From NCBI GenBank assembly GCA_965153455.1, contig OZ234494.1, forward strand, positions 2,604,001-2,668,000: 64,000 bases of DNA, in the 5' to 3' direction. The position numbers and the translations under genes are program-made. The notes beneath the pieces were generated by a model. It did not search any database and was not told where the DNA came from. It worked only from the letters and a program-made list of their open reading frames with translations. This DNA comes from Sphagnum compactum. Its lineage: Eukaryota > Bryophyta > Sphagnopsida > Sphagnales. Positions 12,094 through 25,984 of this stretch are shown in pieces (the stretch's first letter is position 1; every line of letters starts with the position of its first letter).

Positions 12094-13569
12094 CTATTTT
12101 TTCTTCTTTGTTTTTTTTTCTTCTTCCTCTGGTTGTGTGTGTTGTGTTATGCAAGCCACAATATCTACCAAAGCCTCTAGTGTATGAAAACACATTTGTA
12201 AATTCTTTCACTCAGTGGAGAGAGAGAGAGAGACAGAGAGAGAGAGAGATTTGTGTCTTTTCAACCCTAAGCCTCTTAGGGTCACCTGCTCATTCAAATG
12301 CATGCAACTGGCCAAATAGAAGAACATCACGAAGTCTAGCAAATATCTACAAAGTTCGTAATGATGTACAAGAATTCTCTTCAAGTGCAGATTATGTCAG
12401 AAAATGGGCAACGGTCAAACCTGGCTTATATCCCACCCCTCTCTTGGCCGGGTCTGCCCCGGGAACGAACGCCAATTGCATGTTCTGGTAAACAAACACT
12501 GGAAACTAGTGTGTTTAGGGTTTCACCGGTTTAAGTTTCGGTTGGGCTCCCCACCCCCGGCATGGCCTACCTCATTCACAGGGCTTCTTAAACCGTAAAT
12601 AAAGTTGGGTTGTAACCGGATTATATTTTTATAATATAACCGCACATACTAAACACACACAGTTAACCAGTGTTGGGGGGCAGGTACCTACCTGCCTTTG
12701 GTGGGAAATTAAAGAACCAACTTGGTTCTGGTTCCAGTTGGTAAGAACTGGGTCCGAAAACATTGATCGGAACTGGAACTGAGACAAATTCTTAATTATT
12801 TTCATAACCGGAATCGGAACTGAGACAAATTCCAAATTATTTTCAGAACCGGGAACCAAACGGTTCTTCGTTAAAAAAAAAACCCCAAGAACCACCCAAC
12901 ACTGGAGCATACCCGACACTGCCATCCCGGCAAGTGCATTACACTTTTCGACCACATGCATGCTGACAGAGCTCCAGGCAAGTCCATGAGAATTTTATTT
13001 TTTTTATTATATTTTTATTTTTAATAAAAATTTAATATATGTATATATTTTTAAGAGAGGAAATCCTTGCATTCAAAACACAAAGGAAAAAAAAATACCC
13101 CCAAAAAAAAATTTTGAAAAAAAATTAATTCTTTTTTATAATTTTTTAAGAACACCACCACAAAAAAAATATCAAATTCTTTTTCATGTTTTTAGTAGAT
13201 AAGAACAAAATGAATGCACTTGGAGGTTTGAAAGAACCTTGAACCTTACGTCGTCACAAGTTACAACCTACCTTTGACATTGTCGTCGTCTATGTGGGGT
13301 TGTTACCAATAAATAAATAAGAAGATCGGGAACGACCGAGCAATACCAAGTCCACACAAGTTGTTTGTTGTCGATGTTCTCACAATCTCCTCCAATTCTC
13401 TCTCTCACTCTCTTTTTACACACATAGCTACAAATTTTGTCCAATAATAAGATAGATGGGGACCGACCGGCCAATACCGAGTCCACAAGTTGTTAATGTT
13501 CTCCGATTATTTATTTACACACATTGCTACAATTTTTTGTCGGCTTCCTTTCACGGGCACGTGTGTTTT
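12094..13569. other. intergenic with small local duplications
   Basis: A GA microsatellite lies at 12218-12250. An imperfect 41-bp tandem pair occupies 12768-12850 (core GGAACTGAGACAAATT). A looser duplication pairs about 13305-13375 with 13440-13510 (shared CAATACC, AGTCCACA and AAGTTGTT motifs). No coding gene was recognised. Confidence 0.55.
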
Positions 13570-13719
13570 GGGTAAGGATTATCCCTAGGCTACCAAAAAA
13601 ATTTATTTTTTTATTTTTAAAAAAATTATAGTATTACTCATCATGGGTAAGGATTATCCCTAGGCTACCAAATTTTTTATTTTTTTATTTTTTAAAAAAT
13701 TTATAGTATTACTCATCAT
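13570..13719. repeat. 75-bp tandem duplication
   Basis: GGGTAAGGATTATCCCTAGG starts at 13570 and again at 13645. Each copy runs through an A/T tract to TATAGTATTACTCATCATC. The copies differ mainly in the A/T runs, so the duplication is recent. Confidence 0.9.
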
Positions 13720-14595
13720 CACTTCAACCCTTGGATTCCCTTTGTGTTTGACATTTTCTCAGCTTGTTGTGTGGCTTTTTTGAGCTGGCTCTTTGAGACT
13801 TCCCAAAACCTGCTTGGGTGGGTGTTGTTGCCCACCCCCCACTCTCACTCACAATCTACTTTTATAGTATTCACCTCTTTTAGCACCCGAGCTTTTTGTG
13901 ATACACAACTACCAACCTAAAGATAGCACGCCCTAAAAACAAATTTTATGAAACACAAAAGCTTTTTTATAAAAAAAAATGAATAAAAAAATTACTTTGT
14001 AAAACCCTCTTTATGAAACCTTCCTTTCAATAGTAAAGTTTTCAGTCTTAATTTGAAAGAGGATGAGCTAACCCCTATTATTGCACATTTAAGAACGGGT
14101 TTTTAAATACTCTTCTAATGCACCCCAAAAAAAAAAATTTGCTGAAATTTGGTGTACAAGGTTTAGGGTTCCCTAAACCCTAGGATGCACCTATCCTATG
14201 TCTTCGGCCATGAAAACCAATTTTCAAAATGTGCAAATATGATATCTATGTGAAAATTTGTGATAATACAACTACTAATTGATATTTTTTTTAAGTATAC
14301 CATTTTTCATTTACCCCATGATTGCACACTTCGTTGGGACACCTAATCACACCGCCAAAACAAAAAAAAAAACCCTATTATATCTCACCTTGTCATGCAC
14401 ACCAAGACCCTACCATGGCAACTAATCTTGTACCCAAGTGCTATTGTGCAAGAAGGATAGGAAACACTAGTGTGAGATAGTAGGGTTGTTGCATGCAAAG
14501 GATAGGGAATGAATTGGTGTGCCATACATAATAGGGGAGTTTGCATTGATAAAAAGGTTTACAAGTTTTTACAATATTTTGAATACTCTAGTATT
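13720..14595. other. intergenic, nothing recognised
   Basis: A/T-rich sequence with homopolymer runs. No open frame of note, no repeat structure and no known element was seen. Confidence 0.5.
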
Positions 14596-14733
14596 TTGGC
14601 CTTGCCATTTACATTAAAAATCCTCATATAAAAATAGACCTATTACTTACTACCTAGGGGCCAAAATCCCTTAGACTACTATACTCTATAATGAATCTAA
14701 ACACAATATCCTTGCCTTGGTAGGCAAGGCCAA
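14596..14733. mobile_element. MITE-like element, short copy (138 bp)
   Basis: It begins TTGGCCTTGCC and ends with the exact inverse GGCAAGGCCAA. The interior matches both ends of the longer copy at 19102-19400, with one internal block missing: the first part stops in an A-run and the sequence resumes at AAAATCCTCAT. It is therefore an internal-deletion derivative of the longer form. No transposase is encoded and the superfamily is not clear. Confidence 0.65.
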
Positions 14734-15278
14734 TAAACTTCACTTTAAAGCAAGTATCAAGGACTTTATTTATTTGGGTGGCCCACCCACAAATTTGACA
14801 AGAAACCAAGGGGGAGAATTTTCCTTTCATGGTGGGGAAAATTTGTAGGAAAGCTTTTCCTTCCAGCAAACCTCCTTTGCTTGGTGGGACCTGGTGGTTG
14901 CATTCGCTTTGGATCCCATTGGGTTGCAACTGGAAACGCTCTAACGGTTATCTCTTTTCTTTTTAGAATCCAGCTCTCTTCATGACAAACACAGAAAGAA
15001 AGAGGAAAGTGAGAGAGAGAGAGAGAGAGAGTGTGTGTGAGAGAGAGAGAATCATACTTACCTACTACTACTACTGCACTTTGCCCTTTCAGCACCGACC
15101 CTATCCCCCTCTTTCTCTCTCTCTCTCTCTCTCTTTTGGAATGATTTCTTCCACCTCTTGTGGGCGCAACCAAAAGCAAGAGAAAAAGTTGCACACCAAA
15201 ATGAATGATGCGAATGATTCCCTTTCATATCAAGCGAGCCTCAAGTTCTTAATTTCCCCCTCATTCACAACAATGAGT
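14734..15278. other. intergenic with GA/CT microsatellites
   Basis: GA- and GT-rich tracts at about 15010-15050 and a CT tract at 15112-15135 make up most of the visible structure. Open frames through here are low complexity and not supported as genes. Confidence 0.5.
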
Positions 15279-15537
15279 CCCAAGGATTTGAAACCGTTTC
15301 TTGGGTAACCCTAAATATGACCCAAGGATTTCAAACGCTTCTTGGGAAACCCTAAAACGACCCAAGGATTTGAAAAAGTTTCTTGGGAAACCATAAATAG
15401 GACCCAAGGTTTTGAAAATGTTTCTTCGGAAACCCTAAATATGGCCCAAGGATCTGAAAAGCTTCTTGGGAAACCCTAAAATATGACCCATGGATTTGAT
15501 TTGAAACGGTTTCTTCGGAAACCCTAAATACAACCCA
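15279..15537. repeat. tandem repeat, 6 copies of about 42 bp
   Basis: CCCAAGGAT-type unit starts fall at 15279, 15321, 15361, 15403, 15445 and 15487. Each unit continues TTTGAAA, GTTTCTT(G/C)GG and AACCCTAAA. Copies differ by scattered substitutions and small indels. There are no unique spacers, so this is a tandem array and not a CRISPR. Confidence 0.92.
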
Positions 15538-15821
15538 TTGTTTGTTAGGATTTTGTGATAAGACTTGGTTTTTGCTACTTTCATGTTTTGGGGGTAACCT
15601 AATCCTTCTTGGTTCTAGAACACCTTAAGGACCTAGTGAATCTTTGCACAATTCACAAATGGGGTCTTCTCCCTCCCACATGAGTAAGCCAAGATCTTAC
15701 AAGCATACTCATGTTGAGTATAAGCCACATAAGTTGTGCTACTCTATGAGGCCTAGAGTTGTGCCATAGCCACTGTACCATGGTGACTTAACCTTCCTCA
15801 TCCACAACCCCTTGTCATGCC

Positions 15822-15995
15822 AGGCCTCTTATAAGGTCAGATGTGGGGTCTTTCCTTCTCACATGTAAGCAATAAACTCGTCTTCACGTTGTGTAACCCC
15901 ATATCTTGAGGCCTCTTATAAGGTTAGATGCGGGGTCTTTCCTTCTCACATGTAGCCAGTAACGTCTTCGTGCCACATAACCCCACATATTGAGA
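15822..15995. repeat. 87-bp tandem duplication
   Basis: AGGCCTCTTATAAGGT begins at 15822 and 15909. Both copies share GGGGTCTTTCCTTCTCACAT and a closing CATAACCCCA or TGTAACCCCA block. The sequence is unrelated to the 42-bp array just upstream. Confidence 0.88.
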
Positions 15996-18900
15996 CGCTG
16001 GCCCCATACATCTTGGTAATTTTGTATGATGAGCTCCATTGGGTATTTGTCAAACATCAAATTGATTTTGCTCCACTTGATAGCTTCTTTCTAGTGTTTG
16101 AAACTCCGAGAAAATTCAACAAAATAGTAGTAAAATTTTCCTTTCTAGCCTTTGAAAGTCAGAGACATTTTAACAAACTAGTAATTAAAAAATTTCCTTT
16201 TGAGAATCTGAAGCTTTGCAAAAATATAACAACTAGTAGGTAAAACTTCCCTTCTACACCCCATCCAAGAGTTGTGTACACCTCCAAGAAGGATGGAATT
16301 TTTTTCATCCAGTTAGAATTAAAATGCACCCTTGTTTAGAGTGACATTTCATTTCAAAAGTGATCTGATCTCTTATATATGTATATATATATGGCGGTTG
16401 GTGCCCTTTACTACTCCTTATAGTCAAATGAACAACCCACCCATGAAATAGAAAAACCAAAAAAATGACGGGTGTAGAGTCGACTACAACACCTAACTGG
16501 TGAGCACAAATCACCAGCTAACATTGTTGCAATAGGGTGGGCTATTTGATTGCAGCACAAAAAGAGTTTTGATTTGACCGACATCTTGTGCGACAACCCT
16601 AGTTTATTTATTTATTTATTTTCCCCGGACATGGCACATCATAAAAATGACTCCTCCCTTATCTCATCGTCATCATCTTTTCAACGCCCTTTTTTTCCAC
16701 CGTATAGAAGAAGAAGAGCCCTACAAACGACAACTAGGGTTCATATAAAACTTGGGTTCGCATAAAACTCTAATATCACTATTTGGAAATTCTCTTGAGT
16801 GTATAACTTCTTTCCTCAGAGCAACATCCAAAACTAAATCCATATATCCAGTTGTAAACTGATCTCCTTTCCCTCTTTTTTCTTTCTTCTTCTTTTTTTC
16901 TGGGGCCATCATGGCTTAGGGTTTCATATGGTCATCCTTTACCCCTTAGCTAATTATAGTAGCCTAGTAGTACATGATGGAAGAAATTATTATAACCCAA
17001 TGCACATTTTTTGACCATCAGTCAAGTTCAAAAATCAAACTCAAAAACCAGCTCATAGTCCATAGTCCTCAAGGGACTAGTTTAGAGAGAGAGAGAAAGA
17101 GGACAATTGCGTCGCAACACAGTGTACTAACATACATGTATATATATATATACATGTGAATGAAGGCTAAAGGGGAAGGATCATGGAATTAATGAAGAGG
17201 GTGAGATGGGTGGCAGTACCTCACTGTCTTTGTTGTTTTGGGTTACCTAATTTACACATGGTCTCATCATATTTTGTGGGGTCTTTGGCAGCTCTTTTTC
17301 AGTGTCTGTCGTACATAGTATATATAGGTCATGAAAGGGTGAAAAGATATGATCATCAGTCAGTTCAAGTCAGTCCGTCATATATGTAGTTGGCAGGCAA
17401 ACTTCGGTGTCATTCTTCTTCTGTCATGTTATGTATATGCTTTTCAGCCACACAGTGGGACATTGTCCCAAAGCTTTATTTGATGACGACGGATCTAGGA
17501 GCATGACAGACTAAATTTACAACTCAGTTAAAAATTCTCCAGAGTTGCACATGGATGGTCAAAGAGATATAAACTCTCTTGGCTCAACTTACATTATTCG
17601 GTCAAAGAAAGAGCTCAACTCAAGCTCCACATAAGGTTATCAAAAGAGCTACTAAGAAGCTCAACTCAAGCTCCACATAGCATTATCAAAGAGCTAATAA
17701 CTCAAATCTTGCACATGAGCTTTGGGTGCTTGTGGGTTTTGATTTGCAGGGTTTGTTTTGTTTTGGGTGCTTGGTGGGTTTTGATTTGCAGTCTTGTTTT
17801 GTTTTGGGTGCTTGTTGTTATTCGTGTGCTGTGTTGTTTTTTTCTCATTATGATTGGCACTGGACAACAAGCAGTATGGTAATCTGTACAAAAATGTACA
17901 GTCAACTTCAGCTTGAATTTACTCAATTATCAGTCAGTGTATAAAGGTGAAAAGCAAGGAAGGAAGGAAGGAATAATAATGTAAATATTGTTAAGGGGTT
18001 TTCTTTTGGGGACAAAAGTGGTGATGATGGATGTCATCTTAAATCAAAGGGCATCAACATATCCAGGCCATCATGATGAAAGGTAGACAGACTTGATTGA
18101 TTGATTGATTGTTTGTTTGTTTGATTGATTGATTAAATTCATGGATGTATGACTACTTTGTAAGACCATTTCTAGTACTTTCTAAGTACACCCATCATGT
18201 TTTATCATGAAAAATGACTGTTGTATTTCCTGGGTTGAACACTGAGCTCCTCCTTTGCATCGGTAGGCTACTAGTAGTCCTGCTACAATTGAAGCCTTTG
18301 AAGCCTTTGTTTCAACCTTGAGTAGACAGACAATCGAGCCTACGGAAAAGGATTTGAAAAAACCTGAGATCTAGTCTGGTATCTAGTTCATCACTTTTTG
18401 GTTCATGACATTCATGTAAAACTATACAACCTTGTTGTTGCAGACTTGCATTGTCAGGTTTGCATGGTCTCTCATCAATCTGACCTGATGAAAACAATGA
18501 AGCAAAATTTGATTTAGAGCAGAGGGTTGTATTATTATTACTATTCTGGGTCTCCTACAATCCCTCCACACTTTAACACCCCCCCCCCTCCCTTTCTGCA
18601 TTGCTGCATGCAAAATCCACTATAAATTTTTTGCACAGTGAAAGTGTCAGTCAGTAGTTCGTGTGTAGCTCCTTGTGCACTATTTGTTCCTCTGCAATCT
18701 TGTGTAGTAGTAGGTATCCAAGTTTCTGCCAGCATGCCTTAAGCTTCAAGTTGCCTCAAATTAGGGTTTTCTGCAAGCAGTGCTTAGATCAAACTTGAGG
18801 TAGCTTTTCTACCTCTTTGGATATGACATGTTTGGGAAACAGGAAATTCTTTGTATTACCAAAGTGGCGTAGTATATTGGGTCGTGTGAGACACTCAAGC

Positions 18901-19101
18901 TCAAAATGTCATATATTATGGAGATTTTTACAAAATAGTTCTTCAATGGCATAAATGACGGTGTGAGGCAACTGTTGACACAAGTGATAGACACATGGGC
19001 TGCTTGTTTGGAGAGAAATTCACAAGCGCTTAATTGGAGAGAAGGAATGAAGGCTTTTGGAAACAAAAAGAAACCCGAACAAGGCGTGTGTGACAGACAC
19101 T
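15996..19101. other. intergenic with two short tandem repeats
   Basis: A roughly 50-bp duplication at 17610-17705 carries AGCTCAACTCAAGCTCCACA. A roughly 42-bp repeat at 17721-17812 (2.3 copies) carries GGGTTTTGATTTGCAG. GATT/GTTT microsatellite sequence lies at 18092-18135. No gene was recognised. Confidence 0.55.
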
Positions 19102-19400
19102 GTGGCCTTGCCATTTACATTAAAAAGTATTTTAAGGCAAAAGAAGAATTATGGAAACTCAAATATTTCACCGTGCAAAAATATAATCTTCAAAAAATCC
19201 TCTAAAAGAAACCAAAATCCATCAAAATATCATAACTCTATAAGTAATCTCAAGTTTCAACACAAGCCAAAATATCATCTTTCAAAAATCCTCATAGAAA
19301 AATAGACCTATCATTACCTAGGGGCCAAAATCCTTTAAGCTACTATACTCTATAATGAATCTAAACACAATATCCTTCTTGCCTTGGTAGGCAAGGCCAA
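19102..19400. mobile_element. MITE-like element, longer copy (about 299 bp)
   Basis: It starts GTGGCCTTGCC and ends GGCAAGGCCAA, so the ends are inverted repeats of about 9 bp. It is the longer relative of the 138-bp copy at 14596-14733, with which it shares both ends (GGCCTTGCCATTTACATTAA on the left; CCTAGGGGCCAAAATCC and ACTATACTCTATAATGAATC on the right). It encodes no protein that I recognise. Confidence 0.65.
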
Positions 19401-21102
19401 TAAACACATATTCTCCAAATTCATATTGACAATCCATGTTCCTCAACTATCCCCAACAAAATCCTACTCAACTATGCTTAACATGCTTATAACAAGTTAT
19501 AACATGCTTTGCATCCCTTTTGTCATTTTTTTTACCCTAAGCAATATGACCATTTGAGGTTTTCTATGCATGGTCATACAATCATGTGGCTCAGCAATAT
19601 GATGGGGATAGTTTTTTTGAAATAAAAAGTTTGGTCGCATGAAAATCGATCACATTGTTTGAGTTCATAGTATATTGAGTTTTGTAATATTTAGATTAAA
19701 GTCTAAATATCTTAGAAGTTGGTCGAAGGTTTATTATGTCACAAGGAGGTGTAGAACTTAATAATACGGTGGTGTATCAAGCAAGATACCCATTGTATGT
19801 GGGTGTGAATGAACAAGAGATTGCTTGGAAGGTTTTAGTGCATGTGTCTCTCTCTAAGTGACTAGGCAAGCTCATTAGTTTAAATGGGGGAGAGGATTTG
19901 CATAGAAAGACCCTACACTTTTTGAAACGGCCCGCCTTGGTTTTTCCTCTCTTTTTTGTTCAGATACCCGGAGGTTATCACAAGAGGAAGGGAAAAAATT
20001 TCTGTCAAGTTATTATTGTCATTGTTGGGCAGGTTTGTTCCTCTTTTTTTTTAGAACCCGCTACTACAGATAACTGTGATTTCTCAACCCTCGGGTATGT
20101 GCTCCCGTGCCTGGTGAGGGTTTCTATGTAGGAAAAACAAAAAATTAACCAGTTTTTGCTACAAATTTTAACCTTGGCTTCTCAAATGTTTGGAAATTTT
20201 CAAAAGCCCAACCGCTCTAACCGTCTTCGCTTCTTTGTCAGTTCTTTCATGAAAACCACCAGTTCTTTCATGTTTCCCAAAAAAAAACCCTAACCGGAGA
20301 GTGATTCTCTAAATCTGATTTTATTTTTATTTTTTTCGCCTCAAAAAAAACAACCAAAGGAAGCAGTATTGGTCCTTTGATTTCAAAAAAATTAAAGAAA
20401 CCAGAACCACCATTGGTTAATTTTAATTTTTTTTCTTTTCTAAAAAATCAAAGAACCACACGAAACAACAACACGCACGGATGGGTCGGTCGGTCCACCC
20501 TCATGATGAGTAGTATTTTGCCAGAGTAGGTACTGAAGTGTTCATTCATTCATATCCGGTGCTTCTAGTCCTCATGACTACTACATACTAGTGTGCCCCT
20601 AAAATTGAACTTGAACTTGCTGGGTGGCAACAAGCCATTTATAAACTTAAAATGGACCAATGTAGTTGAAATGTAATCAAATCAAACAGTAGTCGCAATA
20701 TGTGGGGTGAAAAAGGACAAGATTTCTTCTTGTCAAGGTTTTTCATGGGCTATGGTGTAATTGATTCCTTAAACTATACATATGCGGGTATGAACTATGA
20801 GCTTCAGTTACTTTGGGCTGGTAGCTATCAGTACCCAAATGGGCCTAATAATAAAGCAAGAGAGAAGAAGAGCAATTGAAGGAAGCAGACATGAGAGAGA
20901 GAGAGACACACACACACACGCACACACACAGACGTGCGGGGAATCTTCTTCCTTCCAATGGGTGGTACTACTACTCCTAGCCTGCCACAGTCGTCGTCCC
21001 GTGCGACTGTTTAAATCCGACTACTAGTGAGTGCACCTGCCCAACGCCCAACTGCTGGCCTGCCTTGTCAGAAACGGCTCCTTCTTCATCAGGCACTGCG
21101 CT
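19401..21102. other. intergenic, nothing recognised
   Basis: Contains A/T homopolymer runs and a GA/CA microsatellite at 20890-20930. No supported gene or element. Confidence 0.5.
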
Positions 21103-21571
21103 CTATAACGCTACCACACAAGGACTAGTTAGAGTAAGTCGTGGTAGTAGCCTACTAGTAGTTGTAGTAGTAGTATTTAATAGTAGTAGTAGTGGTGGTT
21201 TTGGATTGAGATAGATGCTTTTGCTGCAATGTGATCTTGAGATTGAGATTCTACTACTAAATTGCATAGCTATTATGTCTATAACGCTACCACCACAAGG
21301 ACTAGATAGAGTAGTAGTAGTAGTGTTTGTTAGTTTTGGATTTGAGATAGATGCTTTTGCTGCAATGTGATTTTGAGATTGAGATTGAGATTCTACTAAG
21401 GAGTTGCATAGCTGTTATGTCTATAACGCTACCACCACAAGGACTAGATAGAATAGTCATGGTACTAGGCTAGTCGTAGTGGCAGTTTTTTGGATTGAGA
21501 TAGATGCTTTTGCTGCAATGTGATTTTGGAGATTGAGATTCAACTTATGAGTTGCATTACCCTACTATGTC
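21103..21571. repeat. three-copy tandem repeat of 140-176 bp units
   Basis: Units start with CTATAACGCTACCAC at 21103, 21279 and 21421. Each contains AAGGACTAG, a variable TAGTAGTAG microsatellite, GAGATAGATGCTTTTGCTGC, AATGTGAT and GAGATTGAGATTC, then a GTTGCAT- or ATTGCAT-type end. Most of the length difference comes from the embedded TAG trinucleotide run. Confidence 0.92.
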
Positions 21572-24500
21572 TTTTTGACTGACCCAAGGACGACATAATT
21601 TGGAGTTCACGGACTTGGGTCAATCACTCAACTACTTTGTACTCCCAGCAGCATTCAAGCTCTTCATGTTTGGGTTTCTTTTTTGGTATGGAAGAGACAG
21701 ACAGCTACTGCTGCTACTCCCAAGTGTAGAGTTTCCCTTGGTGAAGAAGCGCCTGCAAAGCTTCTCCTTTTTTTGCCACCCAATAGTATATATATTATTG
21801 TAGCAATTTAAAGAAACATTCATCAACTTTTACTTATCTATCAAATTTTTTCTCTTCTTTTTTTTCCCAATTTTTTGATGTAGCCAAACTAGCAATTGTC
21901 CACAAGAAAGATTTAGCCAAATTTGGCTATAGACCCACTTTTCTTCTACATTCTAGAACCTCATAGAAAAATCTGGCAATTTTTCCAAAAACAATTGTTG
22001 AAATTTGGCTAACCAGAAAACCAAAAAAAACATTGTTTTAGCTATTTTGATAATAAATTTAGCCAACTAACTAAATTTAGCCAGGAAAAAAATGATGATC
22101 CTAGTTGCATGGATCTTTTCATTGAAAAAATCTTGAGCTTTACTCTTTACATTGAGCTCTTGTTTGGTCATCATCATCCGCTCTCAAGCTTTGTTAAACA
22201 CTCTATCAATCCTAAATTGCTCTACAACATGGACAACATTATTGTACCCCTCCCAAATATTCCATGTTAAGGTGGAGGAACACAAAATCCCCCAAAAGCC
22301 AAAATGACTATCACTAAGGTAGACGCACCAAAATTTGCTAAAATGAGCATAGCAATTAAATTAGACTTCAAACTTTCTAATATACACTCACTCTTTCCTT
22401 CAAAACAAAACAATTTGAAACTCAAAACAATTTTAAAATCTTTCTTTCAATTTAGTTATGAATTTGTGAAGAATTGTGTTAGGAGCTTTTTCCTATTGTT
22501 AATCATCTCCCCATATGAATCACGGATATAGTAGTTCAAATCTTCAAAAGAGGGCTTTTAAAATGGCCAAACAAAGATCTTAATATCGAGGTCACATGTA
22601 CCCAAAGTGAGATCTTAAATGGGTTGGATTTGAAAGGCATGTCAAGGCAAAAAAAAAAAGGGGGAGCCTAATTTGAGGTTAACTAGCTATAAGTACCAGT
22701 TACCAAGGCATCTTAAAGGAATGGATTGTAATTTTAAACCACAACCTCAAACCATATTATGTTGCTTTTAAAATAACCTTAAATTGATAAGTATTACAAT
22801 CATGCATCCCAAACAAATTGAATACTTATAAGGATCTATAATAGGGCTTGGTTCAAGGTCCCTCATGATGTTGGGTGCTTCCCACACGAAATTACTTCCA
22901 TTTTTTTTCAAATGTCATGCAAAAAAACATAAAGTGCAACTTATTGAAAACAAGTCAGTTTTATAATTTAATTATATAAATAGGGTGCTTGAAATTATAT
23001 TATGAAAATATATTTAAAATATTCTTTAAATCTTTTCAAATTCAATAAAATATCTTTTGTTGTTTCATAACATACCAAAAATTACCTCTATTTTTCATGT
23101 GTTCCATAAAATATACAATAAATAATTTCCCTTAGGGTGTTTGTACCTTATGCAAGTAACCAAAAAACTCAAAGTCCCAAGTTCAAACTCCTCCAACATA
23201 TTCTCATATTCATTCATCTTGTAAAAGAAAATTATTTCCACCTCACTTCAAATCAATTGTTCACAAGCATTTTACATAACATAAAAGATACATGGGTGAA
23301 TGTATGCTCAAAAAAGGCCATGGAATGTGTGATCATTATCTAAATTTTCATGTTTTTTTAATGATAAATCAAGTTTAGGTTCAAAATCCTTGGTGTACTT
23401 ATGTAATAATGTTTATAATATATTGTGGAAACATCTAGATAAGTTTGAAATGAATGTAATGAAGGTATAGCACCCAAAAACATTTCGAAATAAGGTCCAA
23501 GCATGATTGGGGTATCCCATTTGAAACCTATTGACTCACTCGTAGGATTCCCAAATTCATCTTTTTATTCATAAAACCTATGACTTGTTTTAGATTTCTC
23601 TTTTTTCTCTCGTATCAAATGAAATAAATTTGGTCTGAATTTTATATAGGCCTTTAGAATTTTTATTTTTTTCACATATGTAAATTAAAATAGTAAAATT
23701 TATCCAATGTGAGCCATATTCTATCAATGGCCCAAATTTTCAAAAAAATCATTTTTTTGAAACTTTGTACATTAGAATAGGGCACTTGGTTCTTGTCACA
23801 TTTGAACATTTTATTTACATTGACACCTAAGGTGTTTGTGGTAAGAATCTCAAAGCAAAAAAATTTGTCAAAACATTCTTTAGGGGTCCTTGAACTTTTT
23901 TTTTCAAATGACACAAAGTTTTAGAAAGTTTTCCATGGCTTGTTAGGAATCCTTAAACTTGTTCAAATTTGAAGTGTTATGCATAAAATGATATCTTAAT
24001 AATGTATGTATCTATGAAGAAAAACAAACTTTCAATATGAATGTGCTATTAAGTTTCAACAACATGTTCAAATGATGGGGTTCACAAGATATGTAATGAA
24101 ATAGTGTTTTTTGGCACCCCAACCATGCTTTGACCCAATAGTGAAACCATTGTTTTTGCTATTCAATGGATTCCTTAAATGATTTAAAATGATTTGAAGG
24201 GGACATATTTATGGGAGACTTCTTCATTAAATATTAACATGATAGTATAGTGCAACATCTTATATGATTAGAAAAAAAATCAACTCATAAATCACATTTC
24301 TAAAACTATTTCATTTGAATAATCAATCTAGTGTTTTCATGTCATATAGACTAACTAACCCATTACTTGTAAGCATTACACAAAAAAGTTGGCAATGGCC
24401 CTTTTGAACATAAATTCATCACAACACATGTAACAAGACTAGTAACAAATTTTCAAGCCATAAAAAAAATAACAAAAACATCGAAAAGTTTCACAAACAA

Positions 24501-25984
24501 GGACAAACAAGGTTGAACAAGAACAGATCCCCTTAGTTTTGCCCATCAACACAAGGACCTATGACCTTCACTCATAATGGTTCACCTTCAACAATTCACT
24601 TCATTTTTCCTTTTTTTGCTTCCTTTTGAAGTCACTATAAACAAATTCCACACAAAGCATTGTAGTGAAAACATGGATTTACAATGTAATTTTTGCATTA
24701 TCATGCAAAGGCAAAAGGATTATAAAGTGGTGGCAAGGTTTCCAAAGATTAAAGAAAAAAAGGGAGGTTTTGTAAATAGAGTTGTTTGAGAGATGGTTAA
24801 AGCTTCAACATGTAACAATTCCCACCATTTTTTGTAGGTTACATGTTGGGGTTTTCATATGAATGTCTAGAGGTCTAAGAACAAGATCTAAAACATAAGA
24901 TGGAGGGAATGTAAACAAACAATGGAACAATGTTACTTTCACCTACTTGCTTAATGTATATGAAAAGAAGTACTAGGAGTGTGAAAGAGGAACAATTTTT
25001 TGAGTGAAACATTAGATTTTTTTAACAATGCTTTGAATGCCAACTTTCCTTAGCAAGCACAACACACTTAAAGAACAATTTCAAAACAATTTCTTCAAGT
25101 TGAAGAAGAGGTATAAAAGAAGAAGAAAATGTGTTAGGTAATTGGTGTTATTTTATCTAATTGGCCTCAGTATTAAAGATTTGATCACCTTTTTGGAAGT
25201 ACAACAAAGATTGATGGTTTGACTCAAGGAATTGATCAAGGTATGAACACACATAAGTTCTCAATTTGAGTGATGATTCAAATGTTGTGTTTAAAACTCA
25301 AGCCCCCCCTAGATCTCCAAATAGAAAGACTCTAGTATTTGGTGCTAGCAATGTTCCTCCATCTAGAAATACTCCACATACTCAAACTTGCAAATTGCCT
25401 AGAGTTGAATGGAAACCCAACAAAATACTGGAAAAGAAAAATATGAAGTTGGATGCAATAGCCATTGCAATTTTTAAAATTTTCAAAACTACAAAAGAAA
25501 TGAAAGGACGAAGTTGGAGCTATAGGAAAGAATGTTACCACATAAATGCTCCATAGTGAACAATTTAGTATGTAGGTTACAATTGAAAATCAACTACAAA
25601 TGGCTTGAATCTTTACAAATGTTCTAAAACTTAAAAACCCAATTGATAATAACTAATTTTTTATTCACAACTAGAATAGCTTTGGATTTTGAATCATTTT
25701 GAATTGACTTGGATTTGGTGTTTTACGATCTTTTCATGATAATAAGAAAAATTATTGCAAGCTTATGAAATTGGATGTTCAAGCACCCACTTTGCAAACA
25801 ATTTGACTTTTAAAGCCTCTCCTTCCTACTTTCTCCAACTAGGAACTTTATCCATACCAAACCCAACAAGATTGTCACTTCTATGACTCTAATGTGGTAG
25901 TCTTAATTCAAAACAATTCCACTTCTCATAATAGTTATCAATTACACAACAAGCTATTGAAATTGGTACTATTATATATATTCT
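21572..25984. other. AT-rich intergenic, no gene recognised
   Basis: Open frames are short. A plus-strand frame at 25266-25556 is Lys-rich and unmatched. The segment just before 25985 may still be part of the decayed Harbinger element that follows. A weak tRNA-like box B (AAGTTCAAACTCC) lies at about 23180, but no convincing box A goes with it. Confidence 0.45.

Noticed and set aside
15279-15537. Regular 42-bp repeats considered as a CRISPR array
   Set aside because: Units are contiguous and diverged with no unique spacers, and the genome is eukaryotic.
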